Both the position numbers and the translations under genes were made by a program. From assembly GCA_002687335.1 (NCBI GenBank), contig NYZY01000040.1:1-6660 (forward strand): a stretch of DNA of 6,660 nt, in the 5' to 3' direction. This DNA is from Chloroflexota bacterium (GTDB lineage Bacteria; Chloroflexota; Dehalococcoidia; UBA1151; UBA1328). How positions within the stretch are numbered: the stretch's first letter is position 1; every line of letters begins with the position of its first letter. The notes below the pieces were generated by a model. The model was given only the letters and a program-made list of their open reading frames with translations, was not told the origin of the DNA and searched no databases. Of this stretch, positions 1 to 6,535 are shown piece after piece.

Positions 1-49
1 TGAACCGCGTCAGACCATAACCGCCAAGTTCACTTTACGCTTGAACATC
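1..49. other. Window edge downstream of the epimerase gene; no gene seen
   Basis: This short stretch follows the stop codon of the leftward epimerase gene. On the minus strand an ATG at position 48 opens only a 12-codon frame before TGA, so it is not a credible gene. I see no hairpin followed by a T-run that would serve as a terminator. The leftward transcript may therefore continue beyond the window, but that cannot be decided here. Confidence 0.5.
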
Positions 50-1084
50 TCAAACTTGCGTCGGAACAATTACTCCACCACCCTCTTCGTTGTACCTGAT
101 CGCCTCATCAACCATTTCGAACACTGACAAACTTGGAGCATATCCAAAATCTGTTCGGGCCGCCGATAGGTCATACTCGTAAAAGGTAGGATTCATCGGA
201 AGATCAACAGTGGAGTAGGGAATCCCTGTCTTGCCAGAAATATAAGGAACCAATACGTCCCACGTAAACGGCTCCTTTGAGCCAAGCTGGTAAACGTTTC
301 CAAAAGTCGCAGCGTTAGATACTGCTTGCTCATATCCATGAACAATGTCGCGAACCTCGATTTGATGTTTCTTCCATGGTCGACCGTTTATGTCCCTGGC
401 AACAATAAGCCTTGCCCCACCATCATTACTTTGTTGCTCGTCTTGAAGTAGTTTAAAAGTAGCCTTACCCGAATCATCGTTACGATTTTCAAACTGCTTG
501 AGAAAAGTACTTAGGTGAAACTGCCCAAACTTCAAAATTTCACCAGCCCCCCAGACATTCGCAAACCTAATGATCGTGCCTCGAAGATTGTCTTGCGCGT
601 GATATCGATGCAATAAACTCTCACACAATACTTTGGAGTAGCCGTACCAATCTGTGGTCGACAGTGGCAGCGAATCCTCCGAAATGGGCTCAGATATTCC
701 ATCTTCGGGATATTTGAACATCGTGGCATCAGTACTCGTAATCAAAACATGCTTTAAATGATCACCGAGATTCTTAGAAGCCTCGAGCACATTGAATGTA
801 CCCTTGACGTTAGTGTCAAAATATTGTTCAGGAGTGAACGGACCGCCAGCCTGAAAAGCAGCGCCAAGATGAATGATGACCTCTTGACCATCGACGGCGG
901 CATTGACGTCGGCAGAACTAGCAAGGTCACCTTCTACAACTTCAGCTCCTATAGCTTTCATTTTCTCTATTTGTCTGTCCCCTGGCCATACTAGCCCTGT
1001 GACAGCGTGTCCACGGCTCAAAAAATTCAGGGCTATATTTGCGCCGACTCGACCTGTAATACCTGTTATTAGTACTTTGAGCAT
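50..1084 (-). CDS. NAD(P)-dependent epimerase/dehydratase (extended SDR family)
   Basis: This is a 344-residue extended short-chain dehydrogenase/reductase, probably acting on a nucleotide-sugar, sugar or related hydroxy compound in the cytoplasm. The N-terminal Rossmann motif is GITGRVG (G8, G11, G14). D53 in EGDL is the usual adenine contact, LGAA lies near 73-76, and the catalytic set is S117 plus Y147 and K151 in YGYSK. The VRDIVHGY block near 244-251 matches the usual C-terminal 'V-DV' segment. Length is normal for the family, but residues about 182-243 form a longer and charged substrate-side insert. The ATG has a good ribosome binding site, AGGAA, 8 nt upstream. It is the last gene of the leftward unit, 29 bp after an enolase-family gene, so it probably oxidises or epimerises an intermediate of the same pathway. 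Family assignment is firm. Cofactor preference and substrate are not visible. Confidence 0.9.
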   Translation of the reverse strand: MLKVLITGITGRVGANIALNFLSRGHAVTGLVWPGDRQIEKMKAIGAEVVEGDLASSADVNAAVDGQEVIIHLGAAFQAGGPFTPEQYFDTNVKGTFNVLEASKNLGDHLKHVLITSTDATMFKYPEDGISEPISEDSLPLSTTDWYGYSKVLCESLLHRYHAQDNLRGTIIRFANVWGAGEILKFGQFHLSTFLKQFENRNDDSGKATFKLLQDEQQSNDGGARLIVARDINGRPWKKHQIEVRDIVHGYEQAVSNAATFGNVYQLGSKEPFTWDVLVPYISGKTGIPYSTVDLPMNPTFYEYDLSAARTDFGYAPSLSVFEMVDEAIRYNEEGGGVIVPTQV

Positions 1085-1113
1085 CAGTAAATTTCCTAGA
1101 TTAGTTAGCCCGT

Positions 1114-2337
1114 TTAAATAATTGCCATTTCATGTTTTTTATAAACACGCTCGTACAGTTCCTGATCAATAGTCACCGCTAATCCTGGCGAATCAGGTAC
1201 AGCGTATACCCCGTCTTTAAAGACGTATTCCGTCCCCTCGTACAACTCAAAATCCAACGTCGAATCTTCAGCAATTACGAATCGCGATGTTGCTGCCCCG
1301 AATTGAATATCGGCTCTCAAACCAAGATAGCCAGCATTGTAGTTATGAGGAGCTACAAGCGTATTGTTACCCGACTGCTCAATATCTCGAGCGAGAATAT
1401 GATAGTGCCAGAATCCCATGTGAAGCATGTCGGGCTGGATGGCATCGAGTAGTCCCTGTTCCATCAATTGCCAATAAATCGTCTGGCGTCCCTTATGGCC
1501 TTCACCATCGACAATCATCGTCTGGGGAGTGTATCTATCTCGCCAGTCCCTTAGCTGTCGATAATCTGCAAGATTCTCAGTGACCATCTCTTCCATCCAC
1601 ATGACATCAAGATCACTAATTCCGATTACAAACTCTTGAAGAAGATCAAGTCGGCCATCGTAACCATTATTTGCATCGACGAGAATTTTTATGTCATCAC
1701 CTACAGCACTACGAACAGTTTCAACCACTTCAATGTCTCGGTAGGTGCCAGCACGTGGCTCAAACCATTTTCCCGGCCGGCCCAGCTTAAGCTTCAAAGC
1801 ACGCCAACCTTTTGCAACAGCTTCCATAGCCTCAATCGCCACAGCATTGGCACCTTCGGATGGGGTTACTAAATCTTGAAAATATAAAGTGGAATCATAG
1901 CTTTCAATTTGGCCGTGTACTTTGTCACCGATCAGACTGTAGGCAGGTTTTTCCAGAGCCCGCCCAATCAAATCGAAAAGGGCAACATCCAGAAAACCGT
2001 AACGATCTATCAGATCCGACCACCTAGGGTTAATGCTTATCACTCGCCCATCCGAAACCGTAAAGAACGCAGATAATGGTTGTCCAATCAAATCCTGAAA
2101 ATCGTTATATAGGTCAACTATTCCGCCTCCATTCATCCCAGGCCGAGCATTACTCAGACCCCTCAAACCTGAATCAGTCATTATTTGAAGCAACCATTCG
2201 CGCTGATTATGTCCGTAATTCTCACTCTTGGCATTCCGCCCAACGATCCTCCCTCTGCCAGGTGAACCAAAATAGGTTTCAACAGGTGTAACAGTCACCT
2301 TATTTATGACGTGGCCATCGAGAGTTCGATTCGACAT
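1114..2337 (-). CDS. Enolase-superfamily enzyme, mandelate racemase-like subgroup (paralogue B)
   Basis: This 407-residue protein has the two-domain enolase-superfamily plan: an N-terminal capping domain (about 1-145) and a modified TIM barrel (about 146-385). Such enzymes abstract the alpha proton of a carboxylate held by Mg2+, then racemise, epimerise or dehydrate it. Visible catalytic elements are the KxK pair K182/K184 in LKLKLG, and metal ligands D221 (DANN), E249 (WMEEM) and E279 (DGEGH). The His-Asp dyad is H331 (PHNYN) with D303 (QPD). KxK plus the dyad gives bases on both faces, as in the mandelate racemase subgroup. The start is ATG with GGTGG 7 nt upstream, inside the 3' end of the preceding gene; the gap between the genes is only 2 bp. 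The protein is clearly related to that upstream product (YDSTLYFQD, GWRALKLK, RDIEVV and GYD blocks). Substrate is unknown; racemase and dehydratase roles are both possible. Confidence 0.9.
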   Translation of the reverse strand: MSNRTLDGHVINKVTVTPVETYFGSPGRGRIVGRNAKSENYGHNQREWLLQIMTDSGLRGLSNARPGMNGGGIVDLYNDFQDLIGQPLSAFFTVSDGRVISINPRWSDLIDRYGFLDVALFDLIGRALEKPAYSLIGDKVHGQIESYDSTLYFQDLVTPSEGANAVAIEAMEAVAKGWRALKLKLGRPGKWFEPRAGTYRDIEVVETVRSAVGDDIKILVDANNGYDGRLDLLQEFVIGISDLDVMWMEEMVTENLADYRQLRDWRDRYTPQTMIVDGEGHKGRQTIYWQLMEQGLLDAIQPDMLHMGFWHYHILARDIEQSGNNTLVAPHNYNAGYLGLRADIQFGAATSRFVIAEDSTLDFELYEGTEYVFKDGVYAVPDSPGLAVTIDQELYERVYKKHEMAII

Positions 2338-2339
2338 AG

Positions 2340-3530
2340 TTAAACCACCATCCTGTTTTCATGCTTGGCATAGAGAGCGTAACTGGAATAATCAATATCC
2401 ACGCCCAAACCCGGTCCATTTGGAAGAGTGTAAGCACCGTTAGTAAACTCAGGCAGCGCAGTCAGATAACAAGGAATCGCACGTTCATCCTCTAACGAAA
2501 CATACGTCTCGGAAGCGGCACCCCAGATGATGCTCGCATAAGTGCCAAAAGATCCATTTCCAAAGTTATGAGGAATCGTTCTGACACCACTGCCTGCGAG
2601 TTGACGCTCTACATCCATCCAACCCAAATAGCCGTGCCCGACAATATCCGGTTGATAACCGTCAATCAAACCTCCAACAATCAAATCTTGGAAAATTTCT
2701 GAGATGGGATCATGATCCACTTCTCCACAAGTTAACAACGCCGCTGAGCCATACTTGGAAAGAATTTCGCGCATCTGTTTGTAACCGTCGATGCTGTGAG
2801 TGATCATCTCCTCAAACCAAAAAATATCTGCCGGAGTGACTTCCTTTATAAATCGATCAAGCAAATCGAAACGGTTGTCATATCCGAAGTTAGCATCTAG
2901 ATAAATTTTCACATCAGAGCCGACCGCTTCACGAACGCCAAGCACAACGTCAATATCTCGCTGCATTCCTGCCTCGGGCAACATCCACCGCCCACCCCTT
3001 CCTATTTTCAGTTTCACCGCCCGCCAGCCATCGGTTATCGCCTGATATGCCTCATCCGCAACCTGTCCTGCACCTTTTGCTGGGTTCAGGAAATCCTGAA
3101 AATAAAGAGTCGTGTCATATGCCGGAACTAAATCGTGTTTTGGGCCTCCCAGAAGGTCTATAGCCGACACTCCTTGAACCTTTCCTACCAAGTCGAAAGC
3201 CAATATAGTCATCCAGCCGTTTCGCCGGTACCAGCGATCCATACCTCGGCCAGCTCCGGTTACAACCCCTTCAGAAATTTCGAGCAACTGATCTACTTCG
3301 CGACCTAATAAAGCGCTTTTAATGTAAGCGAGCGTACTTTCAACGGTACCTTCTCGCATTAACCGATTGGCAATCGATATCCCTTCGGCTCCACTGGAAC
3401 TACGCGCACAAACTACCCATTCCAAACGTTGGGTACCAATATTGTCAATATATGCATTCTTGCCTAGTTCTTTTCGGTAGCTCGACGGGATGGGAGTTAA
3501 AAAAACCGACTCAATTATTTCTGACGACAT
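2340..3530 (-). CDS. Enolase-superfamily enzyme, mandelate racemase-like subgroup (paralogue A)
   Basis: This 396-residue enolase-superfamily member has a capping domain (about 1-135) followed by the catalytic barrel. Visible elements are K173/K175 in VKLKIG, metal ligands D212 (DANFG), E240 (WFEEM) and E270 (TCGE), and the H321 (PHNFG) with D295 (QPD) dyad. It therefore keeps a complete mandelate racemase-type active site and should be a working enzyme. It shares many blocks with the gene directly downstream: YDTTLYFQD at about 138-146, GWRAVKLKIGR, W-x-x-P-E-A-G, RDIDVV, AVGSD, GYDNR and a KHE tail. This indicates tandem duplication and divergence. The ATG has AAGGA only 4 nt upstream, rather tight but the only plausible start. 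It lies 70 bp after the amidohydrolase gene. It probably acts on a carboxylate from the same pathway. The substrate cannot be inferred. Confidence 0.9.
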   Translation of the reverse strand: MSSEIIESVFLTPIPSSYRKELGKNAYIDNIGTQRLEWVVCARSSSGAEGISIANRLMREGTVESTLAYIKSALLGREVDQLLEISEGVVTGAGRGMDRWYRRNGWMTILAFDLVGKVQGVSAIDLLGGPKHDLVPAYDTTLYFQDFLNPAKGAGQVADEAYQAITDGWRAVKLKIGRGGRWMLPEAGMQRDIDVVLGVREAVGSDVKIYLDANFGYDNRFDLLDRFIKEVTPADIFWFEEMITHSIDGYKQMREILSKYGSAALLTCGEVDHDPISEIFQDLIVGGLIDGYQPDIVGHGYLGWMDVERQLAGSGVRTIPHNFGNGSFGTYASIIWGAASETYVSLEDERAIPCYLTALPEFTNGAYTLPNGPGLGVDIDYSSYALYAKHENRMVV

Positions 3531-3600
3531 AATTTCCTTATATCCGTGGAAAGTCCAATGATTGTCCTGATATTACGTACTCTGTGCGTAGTCAGCGGGA
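3531..3600. other. 70-bp gap between amidohydrolase and enolase paralogue A genes
   Basis: This is the longest gap inside the leftward unit. It holds the ribosome binding site of the downstream enolase (AAGGA, 3535-3539). I found no hairpin with a T-run and no well-spaced promoter, so read-through from the amidohydrolase gene is the simplest reading. One reading frame crossing its edge continues as a protein-like tail ending at TAA 3573-3575, offset from the amidohydrolase frame; this is discussed among the findings. Confidence 0.5.
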
Positions 3601-5100
3601 TCAATAAATTTCACCTCGCCGCAAGGCGCGACCTGATCTGGTTCCTAAATGATTCCCATCACGAACGGCGAACTTACCATTCACGATTACATGGGGCATT
3701 CCTACGGGGCCGACACGGGAATTCTGATAGGTCGCAAGATCAGCAACCGTGTCAGGATCGAATATGACTAGATCGGCAAAATAACCTTCTCTTATTAATC
3801 CTCTGTTTACAATTCCAAACTTGGATGCAGGCATGTGCGTCATCTTATATATTGCGTTCTCAAGAGAGATCACACCTTCTTCTCTCACATACTTTCCTAG
3901 TATTCTCGGATATGTTCCCCAAGCACGCGGGTGTGGCTTCGAACCACGATCGAGTCCATCCGTACCGATCATCGTTGAATCATGAGCCATTACCATACGG
4001 ACATCCCCTTCATCCATACCGAATGCAGCTACTAGAATGGAATCAGAGTAATCACTCAACAGCTTGTTAGCAGTTTCTTCGCCCGGTAAATCGAATTCCT
4101 CAACAAAGCTTTGGAGTGTACGACCCTCAAAATCCGCATACCCAGGAACCGAACACAGAAGCACTTCCGAAGGCTCAGACTTACCCATAGGCCCATCTGC
4201 GCCATCATTGAAGGTTCCGTTTTGTACAAGAGCAAACAACATTGTGCTACGGGCGGTATACGGGTACTGATCGGCAGTTACATCCAAACCTCTGGCAACA
4301 GCATCCTCAATCATTTCGAGTGAATAAGTGACCATCCCCCAGTTCGTTTTGCCCACAGATTTATGGTGTGAGATCTGAACACCAGTATCGCTTGCTTCTC
4401 CAATATGAAGAGTTTCTCCTACAGAATCGAGTAATCCTCCACCCTCATCACGCATGTGTGAAACGTAAAGTCCACCGTATCGGCCAACCACTTTAGATAA
4501 TGAAACAACCTCCTCTGTCCTAGCGTATCGACCCGGCTCGTATACCAATCCAGTAGACATACCAACAGCGCCGGCTTCCATGCCCTCAGTCACGTTTACC
4601 AGCATCGCTGCGAGTTCCGTTTCTGTTGGTGGTCGATCTGCCACACCCCCCATCGCCTCTCGTCGAGCGGTGTGATGACCGATCAACGCTGCAATGTTCA
4701 AAACAGGTGACGTCTTATCGACCTGCTCGAGGTAACCAGCATAGCCAGTCCAATCTGGAAGTTCGATGCTCGGCTCGTTAATCGCCTTCATCTGGATCTT
4801 CCCGGCAGCTGACCCAGCTGCACCAAATCCGCAGTTACCGACAATTGCCGTTGTAATGCCCTGAAAGATATTGTGGCGAACTTCCGGCTCAATCAAGACA
4901 TGAAAATCGTCATGAGAATGAACATCGATAAATCCTGGGGTTAAAGTTAGACCCCGCGCATGGAGAATCTCAGCTGATTCAACATCGATACTCGAAATGA
5001 TCGAGACAATACGATCACCCTCAATTCCAACATCAAGCACAATTCCTTGAGAACCAGATCCATCTATTACTGTTGCGCCTTTTATTATTAGATCAAGCAA
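3601..5100 (-). CDS. N-acyl-D-amino-acid deacylase (D-aminoacylase) family amidohydrolase
   Basis: This metal-dependent amidohydrolase has 499 residues from TTG 5100, or 507 from TTG 5124. The family hydrolyses N-acyl-D-amino acids to a free D-amino acid and an acid, though many members have other amide substrates. Numbering from TTG 5100: the N-terminal beta segment is DLIIKGATVIDGSG; HxH is H61/H63 in DVHSHDD; the family cysteine ligand is C90 in GNCGFG; H215 lies in SHMRDEG and H245 in ISHHK; the catalytic aspartate is D381 in IGTDG. The family signature PHPRAWGTYPRILGKYVRE and the tail GTRSGRALRRG are also present. All residues expected of Alcaligenes-type D-aminoacylase are in place. I prefer TTG 5100 because a purine-rich GAGAGAAG lies just upstream, the protein then begins MLDLIIKG as usual in the family, and TTG 5124 sits inside a palindrome. 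No ATG or GTG start exists. It is the first gene of the leftward unit. Confidence 0.9.
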   Translation of the reverse strand: MLDLIIKGATVIDGSGSQGIVLDVGIEGDRIVSIISSIDVESAEILHARGLTLTPGFIDVHSHDDFHVLIEPEVRHNIFQGITTAIVGNCGFGAAGSAAGKIQMKAINEPSIELPDWTGYAGYLEQVDKTSPVLNIAALIGHHTARREAMGGVADRPPTETELAAMLVNVTEGMEAGAVGMSTGLVYEPGRYARTEEVVSLSKVVGRYGGLYVSHMRDEGGGLLDSVGETLHIGEASDTGVQISHHKSVGKTNWGMVTYSLEMIEDAVARGLDVTADQYPYTARSTMLFALVQNGTFNDGADGPMGKSEPSEVLLCSVPGYADFEGRTLQSFVEEFDLPGEETANKLLSDYSDSILVAAFGMDEGDVRMVMAHDSTMIGTDGLDRGSKPHPRAWGTYPRILGKYVREEGVISLENAIYKMTHMPASKFGIVNRGLIREGYFADLVIFDPDTVADLATYQNSRVGPVGMPHVIVNGKFAVRDGNHLGTRSGRALRRGEIY

Positions 5101-5120
5101 ATAATACTTCTCTCTCGTTA

Positions 5121-5142
5121 TCAAGATATTGTCGTATCTTGA
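5121..5142. repeat. Perfect 8-bp inverted repeat: operator or leader hairpin
   Basis: The arms TCAAGATA and TATCTTGA are perfectly complementary and separated by TTGTCG, giving a 22-bp palindrome. It lies about 20 bp upstream of the preferred TTG start of the amidohydrolase gene and downstream of the proposed leftward promoter. It could be a dimeric repressor site that blocks elongation, or an A/U-rich hairpin in the leader RNA. The 6-nt loop allows either. Confidence 0.6.
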
Positions 5143-5185
5143 GGCAGCGAAACGCCAAACTTACGACGCTTAGAACGGTTACGCG

Positions 5186-5214
5186 GTTATAACTCCTCTG
5201 TACGCTCAGCACAA
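5186..5214 (-). promoter_or_regulatory. Candidate sigma70-like promoter for the leftward operon
   Basis: Read on the minus strand, a -35-like TTGTGC (5209-5214) is followed after exactly 17 nt by TATAAC (5186-5191), which matches five of six bases of the -10 consensus. The -35 match is weak (three of six). Transcription would start near 5179, leaving a leader of roughly 80 nt that includes the 5121-5142 palindrome. This is pattern matching only. Confidence 0.35.
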
Positions 5215-5242
5215 ACCAAATTGATGTTGAAACTGGTTCGAT

Positions 5243-5260
5243 TCGAGGATACCTTCTCGA
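5243..5260. repeat. Short inverted repeat TCGAG-N8-CTCGA
   Basis: Five-base perfect arms flank an 8-nt spacer midway between the two stronger palindromes. At this length it may be chance. It is recorded because it lies in the shared control region, and some regulators bind sites of this size. Confidence 0.25.
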
Positions 5261-5272
5261 CTAACAAATCAT

Positions 5273-5293
5273 TTCAGGTCGAATGTACCTGAA
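5273..5293. repeat. Perfect 7-bp inverted repeat upstream of the dehydratase gene: candidate operator
   Basis: The arms TTCAGGT and ACCTGAA are perfectly complementary around the 7-nt spacer CGAATGT, giving a 21-bp site with odd symmetry. It lies 38 bp upstream of the dehydratase ATG and covers the place where a -35 element would sit for the -10-like CATAAT at 5305-5310. That position suits a repressor or activator of the rightward unit. The regulator family cannot be named from the motif alone. Confidence 0.5.
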
Positions 5294-5304
5294 TTTTCGG
5301 GGCA

Positions 5305-5310
5305 CATAAT
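5305..5310 (+). promoter_or_regulatory. Candidate -10 element for the rightward unit
   Basis: CATAAT matches the -10 consensus at five of six positions and would start transcription near 5317, leaving a short leader before the ATG at 5332. No good -35 is seen 16-18 nt upstream, where the 5273-5293 palindrome overlaps instead. That would fit an activator-dependent promoter, or a chance match. Confidence 0.3.
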
Positions 5311-5331
5311 AAAAAAACGGATTATCTCTAC

Positions 5332-6465
5332 ATGCCAGATTCAACCAAAATCGAACGAGTCGAAACAATACTTTGGGACCGGTGGTTACTGATCCGCATC
5401 TACTGCCAAGATGGTACTGTCGGTATCGGTGAGGGTGGAGTCCATGGCTGGCAAAGACCAACCAAAACGATGGTCGACACGATGGCAGAATATCTAAAAG
5501 GGAAAAACCCTGATTACATCGAGCACCACTACCAGTGGTTATATCGTTCTTCTCACTTTATGGGATCAGTCGTTCAAGGCGCCCTTTCAGCAATCGACAT
5601 TGCTTTGTGGGACATCAAAGGCAAACGATTAGGCGTACCTATCTACGATCTAATGGGCGGTAAAACACGCGACAAAGTCCGTTGTTACATGCACGTCGGT
5701 GGCACAACTAAAAACGAGCTCGTGGAGAGTGCTAAAGGTGCAGTAGCAGAAGGCTTCACCGCAGTACGATTCACACCATTCCCACCTGACTATTACCTTC
5801 ACAAATCGTATACCGAATGGGCAGATGAAGCGGTAGACCGAGTTGGAGCTGTCAAAGAAGCAGTTGGGGGCGACGCAGATATCTGCGTCGAAATCCATCG
5901 GCAGATGGCTCCTGCAGAGAGTATATGGCTCGGTCGTAGGCTTGAGCAGTTCAATCCATTTTTCTACGAAGACCCAATGCTTCCGGACAGTCCTGCCCGT
6001 ATGGCTCAAGTAGCCGACCAGTGCAATATCCCTATCGCCACTGGTGAGCGTTTTACAACGATTTTTGAGTATGAACAGCTTCTAGAGGCAAATGCGACGT
6101 CATATATTCGACCTGATCTCTGCTTGTGCGGCGGACTCTCGGGCTCAAAAAAAGTTTCCGCCATGGCAGAAGCAAAACATGTAAAAGTAATACCGCATAA
6201 CCCACTTTCACCGGTAAGTACAGCCGCATGTGTCCAACTCGATGCGTGTATCCCTAACTTTGCGTTACAGGAGTATACCGGTGAATCCGAGCCACCAAAA
6301 AGTGATCTATTAATAACCCCTTTGAAACTAGTAGACGGATATCTCATTGTTCCAGAAGGTCCGGGACTAGGAATCGAACTGAATGAAGTCGCTCTGTCAG
6401 GACCGGAGAACCCAAAAATACTCGATACTCCTATTGGGTTCGATGGTAGTGTCCAAGACAGGTAA
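5332..6465 (+). CDS. Enolase-superfamily acid-sugar dehydratase, galactonate dehydratase/RspA-like
   Basis: This 377-residue enolase-superfamily protein probably dehydrates an aldonate-type sugar acid to a 2-keto-3-deoxy acid in the cytoplasm. The capping domain is about 1-118 and carries ALSAIDIALWDIKGKRLGVP (84-103). The barrel follows, with metal ligands E187 (paired with H189 in VEIHRQ), E213 (FYEDPM) and E239 (IATGER), and the D262 (IRPDLC) with H289 (IPHNPLSP) dyad. The first ligand is Glu in an ExH motif, and the second barrel strand reads RFTPF instead of KxK. The active site is thus of the galactonate/mannonate-dehydratase kind, unlike the two enolases encoded leftward. The tail NFALQEY (309-315) is typical of the RspA/mannonate dehydratase-like group. 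The ATG has only a weak purine stretch upstream (ACGGA, about 9-10 nt away). Family is firm; galactonate as the actual substrate is a guess. Confidence 0.88.
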   Translation: MPDSTKIERVETILWDRWLLIRIYCQDGTVGIGEGGVHGWQRPTKTMVDTMAEYLKGKNPDYIEHHYQWLYRSSHFMGSVVQGALSAIDIALWDIKGKRLGVPIYDLMGGKTRDKVRCYMHVGGTTKNELVESAKGAVAEGFTAVRFTPFPPDYYLHKSYTEWADEAVDRVGAVKEAVGGDADICVEIHRQMAPAESIWLGRRLEQFNPFFYEDPMLPDSPARMAQVADQCNIPIATGERFTTIFEYEQLLEANATSYIRPDLCLCGGLSGSKKVSAMAEAKHVKVIPHNPLSPVSTAACVQLDACIPNFALQEYTGESEPPKSDLLITPLKLVDGYLIVPEGPGLGIELNEVALSGPENPKILDTPIGFDGSVQDR

Positions 6466-6535
6466 ACCATAAAGCTAATTCCCGAGTTTTGTAAATTCTA
6501 ATGGGCAACTAATCAAAAAAGTCAGGAGCAAACAG
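6466..6535 (+). other. 70-bp intergenic gap with strong ribosome binding site
   Basis: No terminator-like hairpin is visible between the dehydratase stop and the next start, so the two genes are probably co-transcribed. The gap ends with AGGAG at 6524-6528, 7 nt before a TTG codon. This is the best Shine-Dalgarno match in the window, and it sets the start of the following gene. Confidence 0.55.

Larger units (their letters stand above)
5101..5331. promoter_or_regulatory. Divergent intergenic control region
   Basis: This non-coding stretch separates the leftward amidohydrolase unit from the rightward dehydratase unit. It carries three inverted repeats and a plausible promoter for each direction, listed separately. 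The arrangement suggests coordinated control of both units by one or more DNA-binding regulators, probably encoded outside the window. No convincing small gene is present: the 66-codon minus-strand frame over 5261-5461 mostly overlaps the dehydratase gene in antisense. Confidence 0.6.

Noticed and set aside
758..1121. Overlapping plus-strand frames opposite the epimerase N-terminus
   Set aside because: The minus strand carries the Rossmann motif of the epimerase here; the plus-strand products have no recognisable features.
3531..3600. Possible internal promoter before enolase paralogue A (TTGATC with TAATAT)
   Set aside because: The spacing between the two boxes is 23 nt, too long for a normal sigma70 promoter.
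3546..4323. Several 68-81-codon plus-strand frames opposite the amidohydrolase gene
   Set aside because: They are short, overlap one another in different frames and lie antisense to conserved metal-binding motifs.
5261..5461. 66-codon minus-strand frame between the divergent units
   Set aside because: Most of it is antisense to the dehydratase N-terminus, and it runs through the 5273-5293 palindrome; no family resemblance.
5650..6009. 119-codon minus-strand frame inside the dehydratase gene
   Set aside because: It is antisense to the barrel with its metal ligands, is rich in Cys, Phe and His without pattern, and has no ribosome binding site that I can see.
6006..6470. 154-codon minus-strand reading frame over the end of the dehydratase gene
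   Set aside because: It is antisense to a clearly conserved enolase barrel and its translation shows no recognisable family or domain. The open frame is a by-product of the codon use on the other strand.
6466..6535. Possible terminator after the dehydratase gene
   Set aside because: There is an A-run and several short AT-rich stretches, but no inverted repeat able to form a stable stem.
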